Positions 1 to 8,266 are shown, counted from the first letter of the stretch. The stretch: DNA of 33,312 nt from Bacillota bacterium (GCA_021820485.1 JAKADO010000031.1:1-33312); one strand, 5' to 3'. Translations and numbers: made by a program. The notes: generated by a model from the letters alone, not told the origin.

Positions 1-2
1 AG

Positions 3-110
3 CGCATAGACCAAAGCTTGATCGGACGCGGCGTGACCGTCCATGGCGGGTCTCGCCGGCCACGCGGGCTCAGGCTGGTGCTTGGCGACCAAAGCCGCAT
101 TGAGGTCTAA
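3..110 (+). CDS. C-terminal end of a glucose-1-phosphate thymidylyltransferase (RmlA-like), partial
   Basis: Only the last 35 codons are inside the window, in the frame starting at base 3 and ending with TAA at 108-110. The peptide contains LIGRGVTVHGG and ends RLVLGDQSRIEV. This resembles the left-handed beta-helix tail of long-form (actinobacterial/archaeal type) glucose-1-phosphate thymidylyltransferases, where a turn such as GRNV is followed by HRLVLGD and a hydrophobic end. The gene would make dTDP-glucose, the substrate of the RmlB encoded at 628, and it sits just before rmlC, which supports the reading. The catalytic nucleotidyltransferase domain lies outside the window, so the assignment rests on the tail motif and context; another hexapeptide-repeat sugar-nucleotide enzyme is possible. 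Confidence 0.6.
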   Translation, partial: RIDQSLIGRGVTVHGGSRRPRGLRLVLGDQSRIEV

Positions 111-120
111 TTCAAGGCCA

Positions 121-126
121 AAGGGG
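121..126 (+). promoter_or_regulatory. Ribosome binding site that decides the rmlC start
   Basis: AAGGGG lies one base before the ATG at 128 but seven bases before the in-frame ATG at 134. The normal 6-9 base spacing favours 134. Confidence 0.6.
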
Positions 127-133
127 AATGAGA

Positions 134-604
134 ATGAGTCGATTTGGAACCATTGAAGGCGTGACTGTTAAGCCATTGGTCCGTCATCCGGATGACCGAG
201 GCTTCTTTCAGGAAATTTTGCGGGATGATGACAAACTCTTGCGTCGATTTGGACAAGCGTCTCTGTCAATGAGCTATCCAGGAGTGATTAAGGCCTTTCA
301 TTATCATGAGCGGCAGGACGACTTATGGTTCTTCCCTGTGGGGTCGGCCCAGGTGGTGCTCTACGACTTAAGGGAGGACTCGCCGACCCATGGTGTCACG
401 CAGGTGCTGTATGCGGGCGAAGACATTCCGGTGCTGATTGTGATTCCCGTCGGCGTGGCGCACGGGTACCGGGTGTTGGGGACAAAGCCCTTGATGATTG
501 TTTATTTCACCACCGAATCCTACGTGGCTGGCAACCCGGACGAAAAACGCATCGACTGGAATGATCCCACCATTGGATTTGACTGGACCACAAAGTTCCG
601 GTAA
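134..604 (+). CDS. rmlC: dTDP-4-dehydrorhamnose 3,5-epimerase family protein (RmlC-like cupin)
   Basis: A protein of 156 residues, a little shorter than the usual 180 or so. Family enzymes epimerise C3 and C5 of dTDP-4-keto-6-deoxyglucose in the cytosol on the way to dTDP-rhamnose. The N-terminus has the expected HPDDRGFFQE pattern. The cupin core follows, with GVIKAFHYH in the place of the usual G-x-RGLHYQ; His56 would be the catalytic base. The VLYDLREDSPTHG segment matches the family's DLR-x-SPTFG, and IPVGVAHGY matches the conserved P-x-G-x-AHG. It lies between an rmlA-like tail and rmlB, probably in one operon. The start at 134 is chosen over 128 from ribosome-site spacing. The second His (FHYH rather than LHYQ) and short length mean a related cupin epimerase or ketoisomerase acting on another dTDP-sugar cannot be excluded. 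Confidence 0.8.
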   Translation: MSRFGTIEGVTVKPLVRHPDDRGFFQEILRDDDKLLRRFGQASLSMSYPGVIKAFHYHERQDDLWFFPVGSAQVVLYDLREDSPTHGVTQVLYAGEDIPVLIVIPVGVAHGYRVLGTKPLMIVYFTTESYVAGNPDEKRIDWNDPTIGFDWTTKFR

Positions 605-627
605 GTGCCGGGGAGGAGGGATGCGGC

Positions 628-1650
628 GTGCGCATATTGGTTACCGGCGGATTGGGTTTCATTGGTTCGCATCTTATTAGACGCCTGTTGCGGGAACCTC
701 AAGTGGCGGTCGAGAACGTCGACGTATTGACGTATGCCGGCAATCTGGCGAATGTCCAAGACTTGGAGTCCGACCCCCGATATACCTGGCACCGGGTCTC
801 CGTTACCGATGCCGAGGCGCTGGACAAAATTTTGTCTGCTCACGCATTTGATGCGGTCATGCATTTGGCGGCCGAGTCTCACGTTGACCGCAGCATCGCG
901 AGCGGATTGCCCTTTGTAGAGACGAATGTGTTGGGCACTCAAACTCTGCTGGAGGTATCGCGCCGACACGGTGTGCGCCGGGTTGTGCATGTCTCGACGG
1001 ACGAGGTGTACGGCACGCTCGGGGCCGAGGGACTGTTTGTCGAGGACTCGCCGATTCAGCCGAACAGCCCCTATTCCGCCAGCAAGGCGGGATCTGATTT
1101 GCTGGCCCTGGCCGCGTATCAAACCTATGGCCAGGATGTGGTGGTCACGCGGTGCTCGAACAACTACGGGCCGTATCAGTTTCCAGAAAAGCTAATCCCC
1201 CTCTGGATCACCAACGGTCTCGAGCAAAAGCCCTGGCCGATTTACGGTGATGGGCTCAATGTGCGGGATTGGATTTACGTGGAAGATCATGTCGAGGGGC
1301 TTTGGCTGGCTCTGAATCGGGGACGGGCCGGCCACGTATACAACTTTGGCAGCCGCAATGAGCGAACCAACCGCCAAGTCGCCGAGGATCTGCTGAAGAT
1401 TCTTCAGCTTCCGCCTGAGACAGTTGTTCAGGTGCCCGATCGGCTGGGCCATGATCGCCGGTATGCCATCGATCCCTCCAAGGCTGAACAGGAGCTTGGA
1501 TTTCAAGCCCAGGTTGGATGGGACGAGGGGCTTGAGCGCACGGTGAATTGGTATCAGGAACATCGTGACTGGTGGGAGGCTGTCAAATCGGGCGCTTATT
1601 TGGACTATTACCGTCGCCAGTACCAACATTTGGAGGCACATCGAAAATGA
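628..1650 (+). CDS. rmlB: dTDP-glucose 4,6-dehydratase
   Basis: An extended short-chain dehydrogenase of 340 residues, the usual length. It converts dTDP-glucose to dTDP-4-keto-6-deoxyglucose with bound NAD. The Rossmann motif TGGLGFIGS is at residues 6-14. The family-specific catalytic trio STDEVYG places Thr124, Asp125 and Glu126, and the YxxxK pair is Tyr149/Lys153 in SPYSASKAGSD. Later blocks RCSNNYGPYQFPEKLIP and GDGLNVRDWIYVEDH are typical of RmlB and distinguish it from UDP-glucose epimerase. The GTG start at 628 follows GGGAGGAGGG at 611-620 with a good spacing of seven bases. The stop overlaps the start of the next gene (ATGA), so the Mur ligase downstream is probably translationally coupled. 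Together with the upstream genes it supplies deoxysugars, probably for cell-surface polysaccharide. Confidence 0.95.
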   Translation: MRILVTGGLGFIGSHLIRRLLREPQVAVENVDVLTYAGNLANVQDLESDPRYTWHRVSVTDAEALDKILSAHAFDAVMHLAAESHVDRSIASGLPFVETNVLGTQTLLEVSRRHGVRRVVHVSTDEVYGTLGAEGLFVEDSPIQPNSPYSASKAGSDLLALAAYQTYGQDVVVTRCSNNYGPYQFPEKLIPLWITNGLEQKPWPIYGDGLNVRDWIYVEDHVEGLWLALNRGRAGHVYNFGSRNERTNRQVAEDLLKILQLPPETVVQVPDRLGHDRRYAIDPSKAEQELGFQAQVGWDEGLERTVNWYQEHRDWWEAVKSGAYLDYYRRQYQHLEAHRK

Positions 1651-3026
1651 GCTTTAGAGTGCTGCTGGCAGTGTTGGCGGCGCGTCTGGCGGGATGGATC
1701 AGCCGTCTGACCGGGCGCGGCGGAAGCTCGCTGCCGGGACTCGTGGCGCGGCGCATTGCGCCCCAAGTGTTGACACGGTTGTCTCAATCGCTCGGTTGGG
1801 GGACCTTGCTGTTAACTGGAACAAACGGCAAGACAACCACGGCCGCGATGTTGCGGCATGTGGTGGAAGGCAGCGGCCGGCGCCTGATTAGCAACCGGGC
1901 TGGCGCCAATTTGATTCTGGGATTGACGGCTACCCTGGCGCAGGCGGAACGGTGGCGGATATTCCCCCGCGCCGATTTGGCTGTTTTGGAAACCGATGAG
2001 GCCACCATGCCGCGGGCTGGCCAGGAAATTCGTCCACGGGTGGTGACAGTGACGAATTTCTTTCGCGACCAGTTGGATCGCTATGGCGAACTGAGCACCA
2101 CGGTCCAGTATGTGGCGCGGGGCATTTCCTTCGTTCAGCCGGATGGGGTCTTGGTGCTCAACGCCGATGACCCTCAGGTCGCTCGGCTGGCTTCTGGATC
2201 TCATGAGGTGATTTATTACGGCCTGGATGCGGGCGCGCATGTCGAAGCGGCCGGCTACGACGCCTTGGACGCGCGCTTTTGCCCCCACTGCGGGTCCGCT
2301 CTGACCTATGACCGACGCTATTATGCCCACCTCGGCCACTACCGCTGTCTTCATTGCGGATGGCAGCGGCCGCAACCGTCGGTGGCAGTGGAGCGCTGGA
2401 GCCGATCCGAGGAGAAGGTGTGGGTGCGGATCCGCGGTGAGCAATATGTCTTTTCATGGCGCATGCCAGGGATTTACAATCTCTATAATCAAGCCGCTGC
2501 GATTGCGTCTGCGGTGGCTTTGGATGTGCCGACGGCCACAATCGAGGAGCGCTTGGCGAGCTTTCGCCCAGCCTTTGGGCGCATGGAAACGGTGATGGCC
2601 GGACCCACGCGGCTTTGGCTGGCGTTGGTGAAGAATCCCGTGGGCTTCAACCAAGTGTTGGGAGCCGTGGCGGATGAGGCTGAAGGCCGGCAAGCGGTCA
2701 TGATTGTGATTAATGACCGGTATGCGGATGGTCGGGATGTCTCATGGCTGTGGGATGTGGACTTCGAATATTGGGTGGGCCGTCTCAAGGTTGACCGCTG
2801 GTATGTGAGCGGGATTCGGGCGCGCGACATGGCCGTGCGCTTGAAATATGCGGGTGTGCCGAAGGATTTAGTGGTGGCGGATGAAGCGGTTGTGTCGCTT
2901 TTGACACGAGCAACCCGGGAGGTCGGTGAGGGGACGCTGTTTGTGCTGCCAACCTACACGGCCATGCTGGAGGTGCGTCAACACCTGACGCAAATGGGGC
3001 TCGTCAAACATTTTCGAGAAGGGTAG
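1647..3026 (+). CDS. murT: MurT-type Mur ligase (lipid II isoglutaminyl synthase, glutamine-using subunit)
   Basis: A protein of 459 residues. MurT pairs with the amidotransferase GatD to amidate the alpha-carboxyl of D-Glu in lipid II of Gram-positive walls. The P-loop TGTNGKTTT is at 57-65, followed by NRAGANLI, typical of MurT. The four-cysteine zinc ribbon inserted in the central domain is seen as CPHC (212-215) and CLHC (234-237). The C-terminal DUF1727 domain carries KNPVGFNQVL and NDRYADGRDVSWLWD near 356-370, which holds the conserved acidic residues of the family. ATG at 1647 overlaps the rmlB stop; an upstream in-frame start at 1572 would lie inside rmlB and is rejected. Oddity: gatD normally follows murT, but here selB follows after five bases and no GatD is visible in the window. 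Confidence 0.88.
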   Translation: MSFRVLLAVLAARLAGWISRLTGRGGSSLPGLVARRIAPQVLTRLSQSLGWGTLLLTGTNGKTTTAAMLRHVVEGSGRRLISNRAGANLILGLTATLAQAERWRIFPRADLAVLETDEATMPRAGQEIRPRVVTVTNFFRDQLDRYGELSTTVQYVARGISFVQPDGVLVLNADDPQVARLASGSHEVIYYGLDAGAHVEAAGYDALDARFCPHCGSALTYDRRYYAHLGHYRCLHCGWQRPQPSVAVERWSRSEEKVWVRIRGEQYVFSWRMPGIYNLYNQAAAIASAVALDVPTATIEERLASFRPAFGRMETVMAGPTRLWLALVKNPVGFNQVLGAVADEAEGRQAVMIVINDRYADGRDVSWLWDVDFEYWVGRLKVDRWYVSGIRARDMAVRLKYAGVPKDLVVADEAVVSLLTRATREVGEGTLFVLPTYTAMLEVRQHLTQMGLVKHFREG

Positions 3027-3031
3027 GCGCG

Positions 3032-4918
3032 ATGGCGAAACAGAGTTTGTATCCTGTCATTATTGGGACCGCCGGTCATATTGACCATGGCAAGACCACG
3101 TTGGTCAAGGCTTTGACCGGACAGGACGCTGACCGGTTGCCGGAAGAAAAGGCGCGCGGGATTACCATCGACTTGGGGTTCGCGCACATGGCCCTGCCCT
3201 CCGGCCAGCGTGTGGCCTTCATCGACGTGCCAGGGCATGAACGCTTTGTGCGGAACATGGTGGCGGGGGTTCATGGCATGGATGCCGTGGTTCTGGTGGT
3301 GGCGGCGGACGAGGGAATCATGCCTCAGACCGAGGAGCATCTGGCCATTTTGCGTTTGTTGGGCGTGACGCGCGGCCTCACCGTCATCACCAAGGCGGGC
3401 TTGGTGGACGAGGAGATGTTGGAACTGGTGCGCGCGCTGGTGGCGGAGGCCGTGTCTGGAACCTTTTTGGAGCACGCGCCGGTGGTCGCAGTGGATGCCT
3501 TGACGGGTCTGGGAATGGACACCTTGATCGCGGAGTTGGACCGTCTCAGTGCCGGGATTGAGCGGCCGACGCACCGGGGTGTCGTGCGCCTCCCCATTGA
3601 CCGCGTTTTCAGCGTGAAAGGTTTTGGTACGGTGGTGACGGGAACCCTGGTGTCCGGAACCATCCGGGCTGAGGCGCTCTTGGAGTTGGTGCCTACCGGA
3701 CAGACGGTGCGGGTGCGCGGCGTGCAGGTGCACAATCAGTCCGTGGGGGATGCGCTGTCGGGGCAACGCGTGGCGGTGAACCTAGCCGGCGTTGAGCGCG
3801 TGGAAGTGGCTCGCGGCCAGGTTCTCGCGACACCGGGGACATTGCGCGGTGTCGATGTCGTGGTGGCGGAGCTGGAACTTTTGCCTGACAGCCCTGGCGT
3901 GGCGGACAAAACGCGGGTGCATGTGCACGCTGGGACCGCTGAGGCGTTGGCGCGACTGTACTTTTTTGATCGTGACGAGCTTGGCCCCGGAGAAACGGCC
4001 TATGCCGAGATTCGACTGGAATCCACCATGCCGCTGGCCCGGCACGATCGCCTGCTTATTCGGTCGTACAGCCCCGTGGTGACGATCGGCGGAGGACCGG
4101 TGTTGGAGGCGGGGGTGCATCATCGCAAGAAGGAACCCGGTCTTTTGTCCCGCCTCGAGCGGTTGAGCCACAGTGACGACATGAGCGTGGTGTCGGAGTC
4201 GCTTCAATCCTCTATGATGCCGGTGGAAATTGCGGAGGTTGAGCGCCAGAGCGGCTTAACCCGGGACGAACTGGCGGAGGGCATGCAAGCGGATCCGGCG
4301 ATTGTTCGACTGGACGACCGCTATCTCTGGCATGCGGCCGCGGTCGAGAGCTGGATGGCGAAGGCGGAACAGGTGGTGAGGGCCTACCTTCTGCAACATC
4401 CGGTGAAGCCGGGCATGCCGCGGGATGAACTCAAGGCTCGGCTGGCGCCCAAGTGGGCGCTGCGCATGTTTCAGGCGGTGTTGGCGCAAACGCCCTGGGT
4501 GGTGGATCGCGAATGGATCCGCTTCGCGCCGCAGGAGCCCGCGTTGTCGGCGGCGCACGCGGAAGCGCTGGAGAAGGTCTATGCCGCCATCCTGGACGGG
4601 GGGCTGCGACCGGTCGGATTTGAGGAAGTTCAGGCGACGGTTGGGATCGGTTCGCCGCTCTTCGATGATATTCTCGAACGTCTATTCCTTGAGGGCCGTC
4701 TCTTGCGTCTGGAGGACGGACTGGCGGTGGCGCTTGGAGCCTACCAGGAGGGGCGTCGCCTGGTCGCCGAGGCCATCAGAGACAGAGGGCCGTTAAGTAC
4801 GGCCGATTTGAAGGAGGTTCTCGGGATAAGCCGGCGACATGCGGTGTTGTTCCTGGAACTGTTGGATCGGGAACGCGTGACGCGTCGGGTGGGAGACAGC
4901 CGGGAGTTGGTGTCGTAG
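3032..4918 (+). CDS. selB: Selenocysteine-specific translation elongation factor SelB
   Basis: A protein of 628 residues, the normal size for SelB. It is an EF-Tu-like GTPase that carries Sec-tRNA to the ribosome at UGA codons marked by a SECIS hairpin. Visible are G1 GHIDHGKT (15-22), the G2 segment ARGITIDLGFA, which is the SelB signature, and G3 DVPGHE (65-70). EF-Tu-like domains II and III follow (VDRVFSVKGFGTVVTGTL is the SelB form; here the first residues are PIDRVFS). The last 250 or so residues are the winged-helix repeats that bind mRNA, ending in LGISRRHAVLFLELLDRE. Oddity: the G4 motif reads TKAG (120-123) instead of TKAD/NKxD. The gene follows murT by five bases and abuts the next gene. 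No selA, selD or tRNA-Sec is seen nearby. Confidence 0.93.
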   Translation: MAKQSLYPVIIGTAGHIDHGKTTLVKALTGQDADRLPEEKARGITIDLGFAHMALPSGQRVAFIDVPGHERFVRNMVAGVHGMDAVVLVVAADEGIMPQTEEHLAILRLLGVTRGLTVITKAGLVDEEMLELVRALVAEAVSGTFLEHAPVVAVDALTGLGMDTLIAELDRLSAGIERPTHRGVVRLPIDRVFSVKGFGTVVTGTLVSGTIRAEALLELVPTGQTVRVRGVQVHNQSVGDALSGQRVAVNLAGVERVEVARGQVLATPGTLRGVDVVVAELELLPDSPGVADKTRVHVHAGTAEALARLYFFDRDELGPGETAYAEIRLESTMPLARHDRLLIRSYSPVVTIGGGPVLEAGVHHRKKEPGLLSRLERLSHSDDMSVVSESLQSSMMPVEIAEVERQSGLTRDELAEGMQADPAIVRLDDRYLWHAAAVESWMAKAEQVVRAYLLQHPVKPGMPRDELKARLAPKWALRMFQAVLAQTPWVVDREWIRFAPQEPALSAAHAEALEKVYAAILDGGLRPVGFEEVQATVGIGSPLFDDILERLFLEGRLLRLEDGLAVALGAYQEGRRLVAEAIRDRGPLSTADLKEVLGISRRHAVLFLELLDRERVTRRVGDSRELVS

Positions 4919-5623
4919 ATGCAGCGGATTGAAGTGGCGTGGAGCAAGATGCCCAAAGGGGCATTGGGACAAAGCGGGGACAGCATCGAATTGGTGGAGC
5001 GCCCGCTCGGGGGTCTCAGTTTAATTCTGGCGGACGGTCAGGGATCCGGTCCGGCGGCGCGACGCATTAGCCGGATGGTGGCGATGAAAGCGGTCCAGCT
5101 CGTTGCCGATGGGTCACGCGACGGCGCGGTCGCCCGCGCGGTCCAAGACATGTTGTATACGGCTCGCGAGGGGCGGGTGACCGCCACCCTGGCGCTTTTA
5201 TCCATCGACATGCACACCCGCACGCTGGTGGTGGCCCGAAATGCGCCGTGCCCGGTGGTTGTCCGCCAGGAGGATCGGGTGTTTCGGCTGGAGGGCGGAG
5301 CCGAGGTGATTGGCACCTATCGGCGCACACGGCCAGCAATGACCGAGCTCCCAGTTTTGGCGGGCAGCATTCTGTTGACGTATTCTGACGGGTTGATGCA
5401 GGCCGGGCGCCGCTATGGCACGACGATGGCATGGGACCGTTGGGAATCCAGACTGGCGGAACTGCCGGTCGAGGACCTGCAAAGCTTTGTCGATGACTTG
5501 ATGGATTACGCATTGGAATTGGAACGCGGCCGGCCCAATGACGACATCAGCATCATGGCTCTCGGGGTGAGAGGAGAGGATGAATCTGCACTCAGACGGC
5601 TTCATGCCAGTATTCCCTATTAA
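4919..5623 (+). CDS. Stand-alone SpoIIE/PP2C-type serine phosphatase (RsbX-like)
   Basis: A protein of 234 residues consisting of one phosphatase domain with no sensor or membrane part. Metal-binding aspartates are in LADGQGSG (Asp39) and in LTYSDGLMQA (Asp157), and the C-terminal RPNDDISIMAL (206-216) is the usual closing motif of SpoIIE-family PP2C phosphatases. Such single-domain members, for example B. subtilis RsbX (about 200 residues), dephosphorylate regulators of partner-switching cascades that control alternative sigma factors. No anti-sigma factor, antagonist or kinase of such a cascade is adjacent, so the target is unknown. The ATG begins one base after the selB stop TAG, and the 3' end overlaps the next gene by 44 bases, so it is co-transcribed with both. 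Function as a phosphatase is well supported; the pathway is inference. Confidence 0.8.
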   Translation: MQRIEVAWSKMPKGALGQSGDSIELVERPLGGLSLILADGQGSGPAARRISRMVAMKAVQLVADGSRDGAVARAVQDMLYTAREGRVTATLALLSIDMHTRTLVVARNAPCPVVVRQEDRVFRLEGGAEVIGTYRRTRPAMTELPVLAGSILLTYSDGLMQAGRRYGTTMAWDRWESRLAELPVEDLQSFVDDLMDYALELERGRPNDDISIMALGVRGEDESALRRLHASIPY

Positions 5624-6044
5624 ACCCTTGGTCTTGGTGGGCGTGTGTGCTGCCGGCAAAACCACGGTGAGCGGCTTGTTGCGGAATCGGGGGATCATCG
5701 CCAAACCGGTAGCGCAGGAACATTCCCGCGTGCCGGACTTGTACAAGCGCACCGGGGACTGGGTGGTCCTGCTGGCGGCCACATGGGAGACGGTCCATCG
5801 CCGGCGGCGCTTGTCATGGGATACGTCCTTCTATCGCACGGAGTGGGATCGTTTAGGCACCGCTCGCCAGGAAGCGTGCCTGATTGTTCATACGGATTGG
5901 CTGACGGCAGAGCAGGTCGCTCAGCGGGTGGCGCGTTGGTTTGACGGAAAAGTCGGACTGGATGCGCTGTGGAGGCGTCATCCAGAGTATGGCGAGGCCG
6001 ACCGAGCCCTGCTCCGTGCGGCGCTGCAATCGGCCGTCGAGTAG
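5580..6044 (+). CDS. Small P-loop NTPase / kinase-like protein of unknown function
   Basis: A protein of 154 residues. It opens with a beta strand and Walker A motif GVCAAGKTT (21-29), in which the AAGKT form recalls small-molecule and nucleotide kinases. A run of arginines (HRRRRLSWD, around 77-85) could form a lid, and LIVHTDWLTAEQVAQRV looks like a late strand and helix of a kinase fold. I do not recognise a named family. ATG at 5580 follows GAGGAGAGG directly; the later in-frame ATG at 5604 has no ribosome site, so 5580 is preferred although the spacing is short. It overlaps the phosphatase gene by 44 bases, suggesting coupled expression. A shikimate- or adenylate-kinase-like role is possible but not supported by specific substrate motifs. 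Confidence 0.6.
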   Translation: MNLHSDGFMPVFPIKPLVLVGVCAAGKTTVSGLLRNRGIIAKPVAQEHSRVPDLYKRTGDWVVLLAATWETVHRRRRLSWDTSFYRTEWDRLGTARQEACLIVHTDWLTAEQVAQRVARWFDGKVGLDALWRRHPEYGEADRALLRAALQSAVE

Positions 6045-6053
6045 GTGGGGCGT

Positions 6054-6083
6054 TTGACAGTGTTTTTCGACGAGGTTTATAAT
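6054..6083 (+). promoter_or_regulatory. Sigma-A promoter for the secD operon
   Basis: TTGACA at 6054-6059 and TATAAT at 6078-6083 are both perfect consensus, separated by 18 bases. Transcription should begin near 6090, giving a short leader before the ribosome site AGGAGG at 6100-6105 and the secD ATG at 6113. It is one of the two strongest promoters in the window and probably serves the whole run of genes to aspS. Confidence 0.88.
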
Positions 6084-6112
6084 GAGTCGATTTTTGGACA
6101 GGAGGCGAACCG

Positions 6113-7324
6113 ATGCGCCAACGCAGTATACTCACGTTGGTCGCGCTGGTGGCGGTCATTATCGTAGCCGGCAGCTATTTTTCGATATTCAATCCGATTA
6201 CCAATCATTTGAAATATGGACTGGACTTGAAGGGCGGGGTCACCGCAACATACGAAGCGGAACCGTCCCCGGGAGCTCCGGTTAATAAAAACACCATGGC
6301 CAAGGCCATGGAGATTTTGTCGTATCGGGTCAATAAACTTGGCGTCAGTGAACCCGTGATTCAGCAAGTGGGTCCCAAACGCATCACGGTGGACTTGGCG
6401 GGAGTGAAAAACCCCGAGCAGGCACTGAATTATTTGGGTGAAACGGCGATCCTCCAAATCAAAAGCCCATCCGGGAAAGTGCTCCTAACGGGGGCCGACT
6501 TGTCCAGTGCGGTTGGTACTATTCAACAAGGGCAATATGGTGTGAGCCTCAACTTTGACAGCAAGGGGGCCACGATATTCCGCGAAGCCACCACCAAATA
6601 CCTCAATCAGACCCTGCCAATCTACCTCAATGGCAAACTGGTCGAGGCTCCCAAGGTAAACAGCGTCATACCCGACGGACAGGCCTTTATGTCGGGTGGG
6701 TTCACCAGCTTGAAGCAAGCCCAGAAGGTAGCCTTGCTGCTCCAATCCGGGGCGTTGCCGGTCAAGTTGAAGGTCTTGAGCGTGGAGACCATCAGCGCCA
6801 CGCTTGGTCACCAGTCCGTGGTGGCGTCGAAGGCGGCAGCGGCCATTGCCATTGCCCTAATCGCGCTGGCCATGATTTTTTGGTACCGTCTCGCTGGACT
6901 GCTTGCCGACATTGCGCTCGGGGTGTATGCGTTTCTCCTGATCGGTGCTCTGTGGGCCATTCACGCGACCATCACCATACCTGGAATTGCCGGCATCATT
7001 CTCTCCATGGGCATGGCCGTGGATGCCAACGTCATCATCTTCTCGCGTGTTCGTGAAGAGATGGTTGCGGGCAAGACGCCGCGGGCCGCCATTGAGTCGG
7101 GATTTCGCAATGCCATTCGGGCTATCATGGACTCCAACGCCACCACGTTCATTTCGGCCATCATTCTCTTCTTCTTAGGGAGTGGAAGCGTGAAGGGCTT
7201 TGCCTTGACGCTCATGATCGGAATTGTCATCTCACTGTTCACCGCGGTCGTCTTGACTCGGCAGTTTATCCGCTTGGCGGCGGATGCCGGGTGGGCCCGG
7301 GTGCGCGCGGTGTTTGTGGGATAG
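6113..7324 (+). CDS. secD: Protein translocase subunit SecD
   Basis: A protein of 403 residues, typical of short Gram-positive SecD. SecD and SecF form an RND-type membrane complex that uses the proton motive force to pull proteins through SecYEG. An N-terminal membrane helix is followed by LKYGLDLKGGVT, the hallmark D1 motif, then the extracytoplasmic P1 region. Five hydrophobic segments make up the C-terminal third and include GIAGIILSMGMAVDANVIIF with the conserved DANV and the downstream FSRVREE. The ATG at 6113 has AGGAGG seven bases upstream and its own consensus promoter. secF follows after eleven bases. In many Bacilli secD and secF are fused; here they are two genes. Confidence 0.95.
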   Translation: MRQRSILTLVALVAVIIVAGSYFSIFNPITNHLKYGLDLKGGVTATYEAEPSPGAPVNKNTMAKAMEILSYRVNKLGVSEPVIQQVGPKRITVDLAGVKNPEQALNYLGETAILQIKSPSGKVLLTGADLSSAVGTIQQGQYGVSLNFDSKGATIFREATTKYLNQTLPIYLNGKLVEAPKVNSVIPDGQAFMSGGFTSLKQAQKVALLLQSGALPVKLKVLSVETISATLGHQSVVASKAAAAIAIALIALAMIFWYRLAGLLADIALGVYAFLLIGALWAIHATITIPGIAGIILSMGMAVDANVIIFSRVREEMVAGKTPRAAIESGFRNAIRAIMDSNATTFISAIILFFLGSGSVKGFALTLMIGIVISLFTAVVLTRQFIRLAADAGWARVRAVFVG

Positions 7325-7335
7325 GGGGAGGAACG

Positions 7336-8229
7336 ATGAGGTTTCAGTTCGATTACATCAAGCATTGGAAGCTCTGGTTCGTCCTCACCGGCGTGTTGAC
7401 TGTCATCGCGCTTTTAGGCATTTTCGTGCGGGGTCTGAACTACGGCATCGACTTTACCGGTGGAACGCAGATGAATCTTAAGTTCTCGCATGCGATCAGC
7501 ACGACGGCGGTTCATCGCGTTTTGGACAGTCAACATTTGAACCAAAGCACGGTGGTTTTCATCGGCGCCAATCATCGCCAGGTCCAAATCACCACGCCGA
7601 CCATCAGCGAGCATGAACGCGGTGTTCTGCTGTCCAAGATGAAGTCGGTGGCCCCGTATCAGGAAATCTCGACCAGCCGGGTATCGTCCACGATTGGGCA
7701 ACAGACCGAGCGTACGGCGTTGTTGGCGGTCATCATCGCCACAGTGGCGATCATTATTTATATCACGATTCGCTTTGAGTTTCGGTTTGCGCTGGCCGGG
7801 ATCATCGCGCTCTTGCTGGACGTGATTATGACGGTGGGGCTGGTGGCTCTGATCCATGTGGTGCTCACCAAGTACTTCATCATGGCGGTGCTGACCATTT
7901 TCGGTTATTCGATGAATGACCGGATCATTGTCTTTGACCGGATTCGAGAAAATCTTCATAAGCAGAAAAAGAATGAGCCCATCGAGGATGTGGTCAACAA
8001 GAGCCTCAATCAAGTGCTGATGCGGTCCATCAATACGTCGACGACGGTGATGATGGCGTTGGCGGCCCTGCTCATTTTCGGCGGGTCCACCATCCGTGAC
8101 TTTTCACTAACCATGTTGATCGGAGTGTTTTTGGGCACATTTACCTCGCTCTTCATCGCAAGCCCAGTCTGGCTGCTATGGAGAAAGAGGGATGACGCGC
8201 GGCGCAAGACTTCTCCCAAACCTGCCTAA
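7336..8229 (+). CDS. secF: Protein translocase subunit SecF
   Basis: A protein of 297 residues, the usual length. The N-terminal membrane helix is followed by GLNYGIDFTGGTQ, the SecF form of the SecD/F signature. Helices in the C-terminal half carry FGYSMNDRIIVFDRIREN, in which the Asp and Arg residues take part in proton conduction in this family, and NQVLMRSINTSTTV. The ATG at 7336 follows GGGGGAGG at 7324-7331; longer in-frame starts would reach back into secD. SecF acts with the SecD encoded immediately upstream. The next gene starts 53 bases downstream with no terminator between. Confidence 0.95.
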   Translation: MRFQFDYIKHWKLWFVLTGVLTVIALLGIFVRGLNYGIDFTGGTQMNLKFSHAISTTAVHRVLDSQHLNQSTVVFIGANHRQVQITTPTISEHERGVLLSKMKSVAPYQEISTSRVSSTIGQQTERTALLAVIIATVAIIIYITIRFEFRFALAGIIALLLDVIMTVGLVALIHVVLTKYFIMAVLTIFGYSMNDRIIVFDRIRENLHKQKKNEPIEDVVNKSLNQVLMRSINTSTTVMMALAALLIFGGSTIRDFSLTMLIGVFLGTFTSLFIASPVWLLWRKRDDARRKTSPKPA

Positions 8230-8266
8230 TCGAGTAAACTCTTGGGACATCGGTGACACTAGACCC

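Noticed and set aside
6035-6072. Inverted repeat CGTCGA / TCGACG around the secD -35 box
   Set aside because: The arms are only six bases with a 26-base gap, which is expected by chance.
3032-6112. Search for tRNA-Sec, a SECIS element or an in-frame UGA near selB
   Set aside because: No tRNA-like cloverleaf with the usual T-arm sequence and no interrupted gene was seen in this part.
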